Below, one piece after another: positions 8,118-16,729 of a stretch of DNA of 64,000 bases. The stretch's first letter is position 1. Each line of letters opens with the position of its first letter. Source of the DNA: Thalassospira xiamenensis M-5 = DSM 17429 (GTDB taxonomy: Bacteria; Pseudomonadota; Alphaproteobacteria; Rhodospirillales; Thalassospiraceae); the NCBI RefSeq assembly GCF_000300235.2, contig NZ_CP004388.1, positions 477,501-541,500 of the forward strand, written 5' to 3'. Below the pieces are notes generated by a model. It saw nothing but the letters and a program-made list of their open reading frames with translations. It was not told where the DNA came from and ran no database searches. Made by a program: the position numbers and the translations under genes.

Positions 8118-8161
8118 AAGAACCGGCGGCCAAGCGACCAAACAGGCCGCCGGTTCTTTGC
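8118..8161. terminator. bidirectional terminator between convergent units
   Basis: GAACCGGCGGCC (8120-8131) and its exact complement (8145-8156), extended by AA/TT pairs, lie between the cyclase gene and the last gene of the minus-strand operon. Confidence 0.88.
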
Positions 8162-8194
8162 CACTGTATAAATCGGAGTTCACAAGCGGCTAAA

Positions 8195-9349
8195 TCAGAA
8201 AACGCTGCGGTAAATGGCTTCAATATCGTTTGTCATCATATCGCGCGGATTGCTCTCGATCAGGCGATGGATTTTGGTAAAAACCTCCTCGGCCATTTCA
8301 GGCAGAGAGTCTTCGGTGATCCCCAGTTCATGCAATCGTGTTTCAAGGCCGCTGGCAAGGACCATTGCCTCAATCCGGCGAACAAAGGCCTCTGCGGCAT
8401 CTTCATCGGATGAGAAATCGGCATCTTCGATCAGACAGGGCGCAAGTTCGGCATAGAGTTTACTTGCGGCGGGCAGGTTGAAACGCAAAACTTGCGCCAT
8501 TACCAGTGCATTGGCGTGTCCGTGCGGAATATGGAACCGTGCACCCAACGGATAAGCCAGCCCATGGACGGCTGCGACTGACGCATTGGCAAAGGCCATC
8601 CCGGCAATCAGTGAGCCCTGAAGCATTGCAGATCGGGCTTCCTTGTCGCCGGGGTTCTCGATCACCTTCATCAGGTTCTTGCCGAGCAGAGAAAGCGCGG
8701 TGATTGCCATGCCATCAGCAATCGGGTTTTTGCGTGTGCGGCTGGTATAGCCTTCGATGGCATGAACCATCGCATCAAGTCCGGTTGCAGCGGTGACTTT
8801 CTGTGGTAAGCCATAGGTCAGTTCCGCATCCAGAAGCGCGATATCGGGCATCAGTTGCGGGGTATAAACAACCTGTTTCAGATTATTGTTATCGGTGATG
8901 ACCGACACCCAGGTGACTTCCGATCCGGTGCCAGCGGTTGTCGGGATCTGGATCAGGGGCAAACGGTCGCCGGTTGCCTTGTCGATCCCGTAAATACCTT
9001 CAATTGTCTGATCACTATTGGCAAGCAGCGCGACAAGTTTGGCACTATCAAGAGAACTGCCACCCCCAAGACCAACCACACCATCAGCCTGCCACTCCTT
9101 GGCACCATCAATGGCCTGCTGAACGATATTCTGGGGGGGATCAGCTTCAACATCGGAGAATATCTGAACGGCAATACCTGCCGCTTCCAACGATTTTTGC
9201 ACCTGATCGGCAAAGCCAAGTGTGACAATGCCCGGATCGCAAACAACAGTGACGCGGGTTGCGCCAAGTTCTTTCATCAGGGTGCCGGTTCTGGCAATGC
9301 CGCCCGCCTCGCATACGATGCGCGGGACACTACGAAACATGAAACTCAT
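8195..9349 (-). CDS. iron-containing alcohol dehydrogenase (group III), copy 1
   Basis: A 384-residue NAD(P)-dependent dehydrogenase. It has the Rossmann-type GGGSSLDSAK motif, the TTAGTGSEVT substrate-side motif, and the metal-ligand histidines in GLDAMVHAIEGYTS and HGLAYPLGARFHIPHGHANA. The family oxidises primary alcohols or hydroxy acids to aldehydes. It is the last gene of a nine-gene operon and flanks a succinate-semialdehyde-type dehydrogenase. The start at 9349 is chosen for AGGAGCCCACC just before ATG; an upstream in-frame extension has no family support. It is paralogous to the gene at 10861-12015 and identical in length, suggesting duplication within the operon. Substrate unknown; 4-hydroxybutyrate-like compounds are a reasonable guess. 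Confidence 0.87.
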   Translation of the reverse strand: MSFMFRSVPRIVCEAGGIARTGTLMKELGATRVTVVCDPGIVTLGFADQVQKSLEAAGIAVQIFSDVEADPPQNIVQQAIDGAKEWQADGVVGLGGGSSLDSAKLVALLANSDQTIEGIYGIDKATGDRLPLIQIPTTAGTGSEVTWVSVITDNNNLKQVVYTPQLMPDIALLDAELTYGLPQKVTAATGLDAMVHAIEGYTSRTRKNPIADGMAITALSLLGKNLMKVIENPGDKEARSAMLQGSLIAGMAFANASVAAVHGLAYPLGARFHIPHGHANALVMAQVLRFNLPAASKLYAELAPCLIEDADFSSDEDAAEAFVRRIEAMVLASGLETRLHELGITEDSLPEMAEEVFTKIHRLIESNPRDMMTNDIEAIYRSVF

Positions 9350-9369
9350 GGTGGGCTCCTTGTTGCCGG

Positions 9370-10845
9370 TCAGTTGGCTTTCCCGGCAAGACCGCCGAGA
9401 CACATATATTTGATTTCGACAAAATCATCGATGCCGTATTTCGATCCTTCGCGGCCGATACCGGATTCTTTCACACCGCCAAACGGGGCTGATTCTGTGG
9501 AAATGATCCCTTCATTGATGCCGACAATGCCGTATTCCAGTGCTTCGCCAACCCGCCAGATACGACCGATATCACGGGCATAGAAATAGGCCGCCAGTCC
9601 AAAGGGCGTATCATTGGCCATACGAATGGCGTCTGCCTCGTCGCGGAACCTGAACAGGGGGGCAACCGGGCCAAAAATTTCCTCGGAGAAAATCCGCATG
9701 TCGGCGGTAACACCGGTCAGGATGGTCGGGCTGAAGAAATTGCTACCCGGTTTGGCGCGTGCGCCACCCAATACTGCTTTTGCGCCACAACTGATCGCGT
9801 CATTGATAAGGGTTTCGACCTTCTCAATGGCCTTGGTATTGATCAGCGGCCCCTGGGTTACACCCTCCTCGGTGCCGGGACCGACACGCAGCCTGGCAAC
9901 GGCGGCGGCAAGTTTTTCGGCGAAGGCGTCATAGACACCTTCCTGCACCAGAATGCGGTTGGCACAAACGCAAGTCTGTCCGGCATTGCGGTATTTCGAT
10001 GCGATGGCACCGGCAACGGCCTCGTCAAGATCGGCATCATCAAAGACAATAAATGGCGCATTCCCACCAAGTTCCAGACTGACCTTTTTGACGGTGTCGG
10101 CGCATTGCCGCATCAGAAGCTTGCCGACCTGGGTTGAACCGGTAAAGGACAGTTTGCGCACAATCGGGTTTCCGGTCAGTTCATTGCCGATATCCGCCCC
10201 ATGCGATGCGGTCACCACATTGATCACGCCATCGGGGAAACCCGCACGCTTGGCCAGTTCGGCAAGGGCAAGGGCGGTCAAAGGCGTATCTTCGGCAGGT
10301 TTGATGACAACCGTACAGCCCGCGGCAAGTGCCGGGGCACATTTGCGGGTGATCATGGCCATCGGGAAATTCCAAGGCGTGATCGCAGCAACAACGCCAA
10401 TCGGTTGTTTGACCGTGATGATGCGTTTATCCGCACCGTGCGAGGGAATGACATCGCCATAAATGCGTTTACCTTCTTCGGCAAACCATTCAAGGAATGA
10501 CGCGCCATAGGCCACTTCGCCACGGGCCTCGGCAAGGGGTTTTCCCTGTTCGCGAGTCATCAGCAAGGCAAGGTCTTCCTGTGCGGCCATGCACATGTCA
10601 AACCATTTGCGAAGGATGTTTGCCCGTTCCTTGGCAGTCTTTGTCCGCCATGCCGGAAGGGCGGCATTGGCGGCATCAATCGCCAGCCGGGTTTCGGATG
10701 CCCCCATATCGGGAACATCGGCAAGATGTGCGCCGGTTGCAGGATCTGTCACTGAAAAGGTTATACCATTTTCAGCCGACACCCATTTGCCATTGATATG
10801 ACCAAGGGTTTGCCAAAGACCGGTATCATTGAGTTCAATCGTCAT
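9370..10845 (-). CDS. gabD: NAD(P)-dependent succinate-semialdehyde-type aldehyde dehydrogenase
   Basis: A 491-residue aldehyde dehydrogenase. Motifs in order are ITPWNFPMAMITRK (cofactor binding), FTGSTQVGKLL, VSLELGGNAPFIVFDDADL (general-base Glu), NAGQTCVCANRILV (catalytic Cys), EEIFGPVAPLFRF and FGGVKESGIGREGSKYGIDD. This arrangement and length match GabD, which oxidises succinate semialdehyde to succinate; related enzymes take glutarate or other short omega-aldehydes. AGGA lies 7 bases before the ATG. It sits between two iron-type alcohol dehydrogenases, so the operon probably performs alcohol to aldehyde to acid. Confidence 0.85.
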   Translation of the reverse strand: MTIELNDTGLWQTLGHINGKWVSAENGITFSVTDPATGAHLADVPDMGASETRLAIDAANAALPAWRTKTAKERANILRKWFDMCMAAQEDLALLMTREQGKPLAEARGEVAYGASFLEWFAEEGKRIYGDVIPSHGADKRIITVKQPIGVVAAITPWNFPMAMITRKCAPALAAGCTVVIKPAEDTPLTALALAELAKRAGFPDGVINVVTASHGADIGNELTGNPIVRKLSFTGSTQVGKLLMRQCADTVKKVSLELGGNAPFIVFDDADLDEAVAGAIASKYRNAGQTCVCANRILVQEGVYDAFAEKLAAAVARLRVGPGTEEGVTQGPLINTKAIEKVETLINDAISCGAKAVLGGARAKPGSNFFSPTILTGVTADMRIFSEEIFGPVAPLFRFRDEADAIRMANDTPFGLAAYFYARDIGRIWRVGEALEYGIVGINEGIISTESAPFGGVKESGIGREGSKYGIDDFVEIKYMCLGGLAGKAN

Positions 10846-10860
10846 GGGGCTATCCTGCGG

Positions 10861-12015
10861 TTAAAGCACGGAGGCATAAATGTTGCGGGCGGCTTCAAAG
10901 GTCATCTCGCGCGGATTATTGATCAAAAGACGTTCGACCTTCATCGCGTCCGTCGCCAACATGTCGAGATCGGACTCAGACACGCCGACATCGCGCAACT
11001 GTCGGGTAAACGGCATGCGTTCGACCATGTCGGTCATGTAGCTGATAAAGCGATCACAGGCGGCATTATCATCGGCAAACCGTTCACCCGGCAGAACAGC
11101 ACGGGCCAGTTCCGCATATTGCGCGTGGGCGGCATCGCGGTTGAATTTAAGAACCTCGATCAGGACAAGCGCATTACTATGACCATGCGGTACATGAAAA
11201 TGCCCACCCAGCGGATAGGCCAGCGCATGAACTGCGGCGACCGGGGCATTGGCGAATGCCATGCCAGCCATCATTGATCCTTGCAACATGGCTTCGCGGG
11301 ATTCGCGTGATGGTGTTGCCGATACCGCATCATCAATATGGGCGGTCATAAGCTGCATCGCGCGAATGGCCAAACCATCAGACAGCGCGTTTTTCTTGTG
11401 CTTGGTTGTATAGGCCTCTATTGCATGAACCATCGCATCAATACCGGTCATTGCCGTAATCGATGCAGGAAGACCCATCGTCAGTTTGGCATCAAGCAAT
11501 GCGACATCCGGATAAAGAAGCGACGATACAACGCCCTTTTTCTCCTGGGTCGGAGTGGTAACGATGGAAATGGGAGTGACTTCAGAACCGGTGCCTGCGG
11601 TGGTTGGAACCTGAATAAGCGGTAGTCTCGGTCCTTTTGCCAGACCGATCCCATAGATCGCGTCAAGTTGCTGCGGGTTGCCACACAGCAAGGCCACCAG
11701 CTTGGCGGTATCCATTGATGATCCACCACCCAGGCCGATAATGATATCGGCCGCGAAATCCATCGCGCCCTTTATGGCATCAAGGATGGTGCTTTCAGGC
11801 GGGTCGGCTTCAACACGTGTCCACAGAAGAGTATTGATCCCGTCATCAATAAGGGCCTGATAGGGGGCATCAATCAATCCGGCTTTCTGCAGGCCGGGAT
11901 CGGTGATGAGGATGGCGCGTTTTGCGCCGAACTCGTTACACAGGCTGCCCAACTGAAGTGCGCCATCAAACTCGCAGATGACGCGGGGCGTGGTTTCAAA
12001 TGTAAAATCTGACAT
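10861..12015 (-). CDS. iron-containing alcohol dehydrogenase (group III), copy 2
   Basis: A 384-residue paralogue of the gene at 8195-9349, with GGGSSMDTAK, TTAGTGSEVTPIS, GIDAMVHAIEAYTTKHKK and the metal-binding HALAYPLGGHFHVPHGHSNA. It is expected to be a cytoplasmic NAD-linked alcohol or hydroxy-acid dehydrogenase with Fe or Zn. GAGGACCCCC before the ATG supports the start. The two copies differ throughout, so this is an old duplication, and they may act on different chain lengths or carbonyl partners. It follows livF by 22 bases. Confidence 0.87.
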   Translation of the reverse strand: MSDFTFETTPRVICEFDGALQLGSLCNEFGAKRAILITDPGLQKAGLIDAPYQALIDDGINTLLWTRVEADPPESTILDAIKGAMDFAADIIIGLGGGSSMDTAKLVALLCGNPQQLDAIYGIGLAKGPRLPLIQVPTTAGTGSEVTPISIVTTPTQEKKGVVSSLLYPDVALLDAKLTMGLPASITAMTGIDAMVHAIEAYTTKHKKNALSDGLAIRAMQLMTAHIDDAVSATPSRESREAMLQGSMMAGMAFANAPVAAVHALAYPLGGHFHVPHGHSNALVLIEVLKFNRDAAHAQYAELARAVLPGERFADDNAACDRFISYMTDMVERMPFTRQLRDVGVSESDLDMLATDAMKVERLLINNPREMTFEAARNIYASVL

Positions 12016-12037
12016 GGGGGTCCTCGCGTTGGCCGGT

Positions 12038-12700
12038 TCAGGCGAACTGGGTTGCTGATGGGGAAACTGTGCCGCGTTCGATGCGGTAGCTGCCTGTCAC
12101 CAGATCGGCGGAATGGGTGTCATCTGACTCGGAAATCAGGACGCACAAACCGCTGCTGCCAAGGTTGGAAATGACTTCGGACAGGCGGCGTGACAGAACC
12201 GGGGCAACACCTTCGAACGGTTCATCAAGCAGCAACAACTTCCGGCCCGGCATAAGGGCGCGGCCAAGTGCGACCAGCTTTTGCTGTCCCCCTGAAAGCT
12301 GTAAGGCGCGGCGCGCCCGGAACTGCGCAATTTCCGGAAGCAGGTCATAAACCCATTCCAGACGTTCCCTGGCATCGGCAATGCCGTTGGCCCATGCAGG
12401 CAGAAGAATATTTTCCTCAACCGTAAGTGACGGGATCAGGCGGCGGTCTTCGGGCATGTAACTGATACCGCCTTTTGCCCGACCAAAATCAGCCGTTTTG
12501 CGCAGATCCTTGCCATCAAAGGTAATGGAACCATCGTCGGCCTCAAGCAATCCCATGATGGCACGCATCAATGTGGTTTTGCCTGCACCATTATGACCGA
12601 TCAGACCAAACATCTGCCCGGACGGAACGGTCAGAGAAACATCACGCAGGATCGGAATGTTGCCGATTGAAACATTCAGGTTCTTGATTTCAAGCGTCAT
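12038..12700 (-). CDS. livF: Liv-type ABC transporter ATP-binding protein
   Basis: A 220-residue ATPase with Walker A GHNGAGKTT, Q-loop region YMPEDRRLIPSLTVEENIL, signature LSGGQQKLVALGRAL and Walker B LLLLDEPFEGVAP. The MPEDRR..LTVEENI segment and short length are LivF hallmarks. It powers the hydrophobic amino-acid/amide-type (HAAT) importer of this operon. Its start overlaps the livG stop by 4 bp (ATGA). One variation: the signature reads LSGGQQK without the usual R after QQ. Confidence 0.9.
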   Translation of the reverse strand: MTLEIKNLNVSIGNIPILRDVSLTVPSGQMFGLIGHNGAGKTTLMRAIMGLLEADDGSITFDGKDLRKTADFGRAKGGISYMPEDRRLIPSLTVEENILLPAWANGIADARERLEWVYDLLPEIAQFRARRALQLSGGQQKLVALGRALMPGRKLLLLDEPFEGVAPVLSRRLSEVISNLGSSGLCVLISESDDTHSADLVTGSYRIERGTVSPSATQFA

Positions 12701-13473
12701 GATGCGCCATTCCCCTTTTTGTGAGTGGGACGATGGCCGGTCACGAGATCACGCACGCGTTCTTCGGCAAGAACCGCCGACGGGTTGCCGTCGGCGATGA
12801 TTTCACCGCTATAGAAGGCCAGAACACGCGAAACGTAACGTTCGACCACATCCATGTCATGTTCAACAAACAGCACTGTCACACCATGCTGGCGGACGGC
12901 ATTCATCACGGTGTCCATCAGGGCGGTTTTCTCATCCATGCTGACGCCACTGGTCGGTTCATCCAGCAAAAGCATCTGCGGATTGCCAATCAGGGCCATG
13001 GCGATATCCACCAGTTTGCGTGCACCTTGCGGAACTGCCGTCACCAATGAATCACGATAATTTTCGACACCGAATTCACGCAGGATGTCTTCGGCCCGTG
13101 CGATGCGTTTGTCGCTGCGAAGCGGGCTCAGGAAGCTTGGGCGTGGACTTTCGGCAGCGGCAAGGGCAACGATCAGATTGTCGATTACCGTCATTTCAGG
13201 AAATAGTTGTGCAACCTGAAATGAACGTGCCATGCCAGCACGGGTGATGGCACGTGGCGAACGGCCAAGAATAGACTTGCCGTTAAACTGTATTTCACCA
13301 CGGGTCGGCTTAAGATAACCGGTCACCATATTGATGAAGGTTGTCTTGCCCGCGCCGTTGGACCCGATGACGCCAACGATTTCACCTTTGGAAATCCGGA
13401 CATCAAGGTCCTTTGCGGCGATGACCGCCCCAAATTCCTTGTTTAGCGATCTGGTTTCAAGAATGACAGTCAT
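12697..13473 (-). CDS. livG: Liv-type ABC transporter ATP-binding protein
   Basis: A 258-residue HAAT-family ATPase with Walker A GSNGAGKTTFINMVTG, MARSFQVAQLFPEMTVIDNL (LivG-type Q-loop), Walker B MLLLDEPTSGV and switch His in LFVEHDMDVVERYVSRV. The signature motif is degenerate: VPQGARKLVDIAMAL replaces LSxGxQRxLEIARAL, which is seen in some LivG branches. It overlaps livM and livF by 4 bp each, so the three are translationally coupled. Confidence 0.9.
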   Translation of the reverse strand: MTVILETRSLNKEFGAVIAAKDLDVRISKGEIVGVIGSNGAGKTTFINMVTGYLKPTRGEIQFNGKSILGRSPRAITRAGMARSFQVAQLFPEMTVIDNLIVALAAAESPRPSFLSPLRSDKRIARAEDILREFGVENYRDSLVTAVPQGARKLVDIAMALIGNPQMLLLDEPTSGVSMDEKTALMDTVMNAVRQHGVTVLFVEHDMDVVERYVSRVLAFYSGEIIADGNPSAVLAEERVRDLVTGHRPTHKKGNGAS

Positions 13474-14417
13474 GCACGTTCTCCTGACTTTTTCCGCGAT
13501 ACTAGGCTCCAGAGCCCTTTAGGCAGGAAGACGATGACACCCAAAAGGGTAAATCCGAGGATCATCTGCCAGGTATGGGGAACCAGTTCGATTGCATAGG
13601 TCCGCACGACCGAGAAAACCACGGCAGCAATGAACGGAGCGGCGACATGACCCAACCCGCCGAGAAGAGCGATAAAGATAAATTCGCCCGATGTGGTCCA
13701 ATAGGCCATTTCAGGGTCGACATGCCCGGTGGCCAGGGCAGTCAATCCACCGCCAAGTGAGGAAACTGCAGCGGCACAGACATAGTTGCCGTACAGCAGC
13801 CAGCGCGGCGAGAGACCAAGATATTCAACGCGGACTTCGTTTTCGCGAACGGCTTCGCAGATCACGCCGATCCCGGCCTTGGTATAACGGTGGATCAGAA
13901 CGGCAATGACCAGACCTGCCAGAACGGTCAGGGTGAAGACAGTAAGCTGACTGCCTTCGCCGCCTTCTGGTGCCCAGCCAAAGACGGTCCAGTTATGCAC
14001 GTTAAATCCGTCCGTACTGCCCAGTTCAGGGCTTTTGACAAGGATGCCGAACAGGATCATCGAAAATGCCAGCGACAGCATCGCAAAGAAGATGTCCCGA
14101 TATCGGGTCAGCAACAGCCCCAGCAACATGGCAACCGCAATTGCCACCAGCATGCCAAGGGCCAGGGCAGCAATTGCATCATGGATGCCAAAGAACTGGC
14201 CACCCATGCCGACGGTATATCCACCAATGCAGTAAAATAGGCCCTGGCCAAACGATACCAGGCCGGAGCGCATCTGCATGACAACGCCTTGCACAACGAG
14301 GGCTTTGGCAAAGGCGATGGTCAAAAGGAAGATCAGCCAGCCGGGCGATACAAACCCGAACAGCACGCAGGCAATCGCAATTGCAGCAAGCGAGATCTCA
14401 GTTTTATCGAAGCGCAT
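13470..14417 (-). CDS. livM: Liv-type ABC transporter permease
   Basis: A 315-residue, multi-helix inner-membrane permease of the LivM family: VVMQMRSGLVSFGQGLFYCIGGYTVG near the N-terminus, the AVRENEVRVEYLGLSPRWLLYGNYVCAAAVSSLGG coupling region, and GEFIFIALLGGLGHVAAPFIAAV. The start at 14417 is chosen because GAGGAAAATCTGAC precedes this ATG, one base past the livH stop. A longer in-frame extension would overlap livH without a ribosome site. Confidence 0.9.
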   Translation of the reverse strand: MRFDKTEISLAAIAIACVLFGFVSPGWLIFLLTIAFAKALVVQGVVMQMRSGLVSFGQGLFYCIGGYTVGMGGQFFGIHDAIAALALGMLVAIAVAMLLGLLLTRYRDIFFAMLSLAFSMILFGILVKSPELGSTDGFNVHNWTVFGWAPEGGEGSQLTVFTLTVLAGLVIAVLIHRYTKAGIGVICEAVRENEVRVEYLGLSPRWLLYGNYVCAAAVSSLGGGLTALATGHVDPEMAYWTTSGEFIFIALLGGLGHVAAPFIAAVVFSVVRTYAIELVPHTWQMILGFTLLGVIVFLPKGLWSLVSRKKSGERA

Positions 14418-14418
14418 G

Positions 14419-15318
14419 TCAGATTTTCCTCGCCAAAGTACGGCCAAAAAGGCCTTCGGGGCGGAACGCCAGAACCAGCGACATCACGCCGTAAATGACG
14501 AAAAGTTCGAATTCAGGGGCATAATGAACGGCAGCGGCGCGGCTCAATCCAACCAGAAGGGCACCAACCGCGGCACCGCCGATGCTGCCAAGTCCACCAA
14601 TCACGACCACGGCAAAGGCCAGAACGATGACTTCAATCCCGATACCCGGCACAACCGAGATGGCAGGTGCGGTCAGCGCACCGGCAAGTGCACCAAGGAT
14701 GGTACCGATGACAAAGGTGATGGTGAACATGAGGCGGACATTAACGCCCATCGCCACCGCGATCTCGCGGTCATGGATCACCGCGCGCAATACCTTGCCG
14801 GTATTGGTGCGTTCGAGCAGTCCCCACAAAACAAGGCCAATGACGGCCGAAACCCCGACCAGTGACAGGTCGTAATTCGAAACCTTAAGCAGTCCAAAAG
14901 ACGTTCGGCCGAGTTCGGAATAGGGCTGATAGGCGAAATACGGATTGACCCCCCAGACGATTTTCATCGTGTCTTCAAGGATAAGCAAAAGCGCATAGGT
15001 AATGATCACCATCAGGATTTCGTCGCGGCCGTACATCAGGCGCAGCAATCCGCGTTCAAGGATCACGCCGACAATCAGTCCGGCAACCAGTGCCGCACCA
15101 ATCAGCAAAAGATAACTGATCCAGGCCGGGCCGATACCGTTGTTGAAATACCAGCCAACAAGGGATGCTGCCGAATAGGCGCCAATGGCATAGAAGCTGC
15201 CGTGCGCCATGTTCAGGATGCGCATCACCCCATAAATCACGGTCAGGCCAGCGGCCACGAGAAACAGCCACGATGCATAGATCGAGCCATCAATCAGGAC
15301 GGCAAGAAGACTTGTCAT
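14419..15318 (-). CDS. livH: Liv-type ABC transporter permease
   Basis: A 299-residue LivH-type permease: SWLFLVAAGLTVIYGVMRILNMAHGSFYAIGAY at the N-terminus, IHDREIAVAMGVNVRLMFTITFVIGT in the coupling loop, and VVVIGGLGSIGGAAVGALLVG. The start MTSLLAVLID at 15318 is preferred. An upstream in-frame ATG (15354) falls inside the stem-loop at 15347-15374 and family members begin near 15318, although neither has a strong ribosome site. Confidence 0.88.
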   Translation of the reverse strand: MTSLLAVLIDGSIYASWLFLVAAGLTVIYGVMRILNMAHGSFYAIGAYSAASLVGWYFNNGIGPAWISYLLLIGAALVAGLIVGVILERGLLRLMYGRDEILMVIITYALLLILEDTMKIVWGVNPYFAYQPYSELGRTSFGLLKVSNYDLSLVGVSAVIGLVLWGLLERTNTGKVLRAVIHDREIAVAMGVNVRLMFTITFVIGTILGALAGALTAPAISVVPGIGIEVIVLAFAVVVIGGLGSIGGAAVGALLVGLSRAAAVHYAPEFELFVIYGVMSLVLAFRPEGLFGRTLARKI

Positions 15319-15346
15319 CACAAATATCCAGTGTGCAGGGAAAAGG

Positions 15347-15374
15347 GCGGGCATCCCGCAAAAGAGATGCCCGC
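15347..15374 (-). promoter_or_regulatory. intra-operon stem-loop after the binding-protein gene
   Basis: GCGGGCATC (15347-15355) and GATGCCCGC (15366-15374) are exact complements. The hairpin lies between the substrate-binding protein gene and livH. It probably lowers or stabilises message so that binding protein exceeds permease. Confidence 0.6.
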
Positions 15375-15392
15375 ATCGCAGGAAGATTGCGT

Positions 15393-16706
15393 TTAGTTAC
15401 ACTGAGCGCCCGGGAAGCCCTGGGCAATCCAGTCTGCGGCAGAAACGCCTTCTGGCGGAGTTACGCATTCGCCTGAGAATGAAACGGTATTGACGATGGA
15501 CGCCTTGCCGTCTTCATAGTGGTATTCGCCATAGGTGATGCCCTGCATCGCCTGATGACCATTGCCGCGCGCCATTTCGACAGTACCCGAAACGGATTCA
15601 AAGGTTGCCCCCTTGAGGCCCGTCGCAAGCTGATCTGCGGTCGGGATTTCCTTGTCGGCAAGGCCTGCATTTTCAGCGGCAAATTTCAGGCCGAGGATCG
15701 CTTGTGCCATCTTGGTTGCCGGGTAAACCGGATCAAGATCATAGGCGGCGTTATAAGCACCCTTGAACCAGGTGTTCAGGGCGTTGTCCGGCGCAAATGC
15801 ACCGAACGGACCGCGCGCACCAATGATCATGCCATTTGGTGCCTGATCTTTATAGGTGGCAAGGCTCGCTTCACCGCAGGTTAGCAAACCGGTGGCGTCT
15901 TCAAGAAGGCCACGGGCATTTGCCTGAAGAACCAGGGCTTCCATGTCGCCACCCCAGAAGGAGCTGTGGACGATTTCCGGACGTTTGACCGACAGGGCAG
16001 AGATTTCTGCGCCATACTGGCCCTGATAGATTTTTGGGAACTGTTCTTCGACGATTTCTGATTCCGGCAGCAGTTTTGCCGCTGCAGCCGTAAAGTCAGC
16101 CCAGCTGTCCTGACCCCAGGAATAGTTCTGCTGAATACCTGACAGACGGGTTACGTCCGGACGGGTTGCTTTGAGATAGCGAACGGCACCGATATTGTCG
16201 ACCGATGCATCAAGGCCGGTACGGAACATATATTGTGCATCGGGGTTATCCGCAAACAGGCGGGGAGTGCCGCAATCATACGCAATAGTGAAGGTTTTCA
16301 GTTCTTCTGCTACAGGAGCAACTGCGAGGCAATCACCCGAAGACACATAGCCGATCACGGCATCAACTTTTTGGCGCTGGACAAGGTTGCGGTATTCTTC
16401 AACCTGCTTGGTTGCACCACCAGCCTCATCAATAATAACTGCTTCGATTTCCGCCCCATTGATGCCAAGCTTGTTATAAGGTGCCGGTACCTCTCCCTTG
16501 TTAAGCGCTTCGACAAGAATTTTGGCGGCATTCGCAGAAGGAACGCCAAACGGACCAGCAGCCGGGCCAGACAGGAAGGTGACGATGCCGACGCGGAATT
16601 TGCCGTTTTCGGCAGCCGATGCAGCTGATGCAAGGCCGACCGTCAAGGCAAGGGCAGCGACGCCCGAAACCAGATAATTGCTGAAAGTTGTTTTATTATT
16701 CTTCAC
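15393..16706 (-). CDS. Liv-type ABC transporter substrate-binding protein 1
   Basis: A 437-residue periplasmic binding protein (Peripla_BP_6 type). The Sec signal peptide runs to about ASAA-EN (residue 33). The mature part has FRVGIVTFLSGPAAGPFGVPSANAAKILVEALN, IIDEAGGATKQVEEYRNLVQRQKVDAVIGYVSSGDCLAVAPVAEE and the C-terminal CVTPPEGVSAADWIAQGFPGAQCN with a Cys pair. It delivers substrate to the LivHMGF complex encoded downstream. It is one of two tandem binding proteins in the operon. The ligand is not predictable; HAAT-like systems carry amino acids, amides, short acids or alcohol derivatives. Confidence 0.87.
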   Translation of the reverse strand: MKNNKTTFSNYLVSGVAALALTVGLASAASAAENGKFRVGIVTFLSGPAAGPFGVPSANAAKILVEALNKGEVPAPYNKLGINGAEIEAVIIDEAGGATKQVEEYRNLVQRQKVDAVIGYVSSGDCLAVAPVAEELKTFTIAYDCGTPRLFADNPDAQYMFRTGLDASVDNIGAVRYLKATRPDVTRLSGIQQNYSWGQDSWADFTAAAAKLLPESEIVEEQFPKIYQGQYGAEISALSVKRPEIVHSSFWGGDMEALVLQANARGLLEDATGLLTCGEASLATYKDQAPNGMIIGARGPFGAFAPDNALNTWFKGAYNAAYDLDPVYPATKMAQAILGLKFAAENAGLADKEIPTADQLATGLKGATFESVSGTVEMARGNGHQAMQGITYGEYHYEDGKASIVNTVSFSGECVTPPEGVSAADWIAQGFPGAQCN

Positions 16707-16729
16707 TTTTTTCCTCCCTTGGGAAAGGT

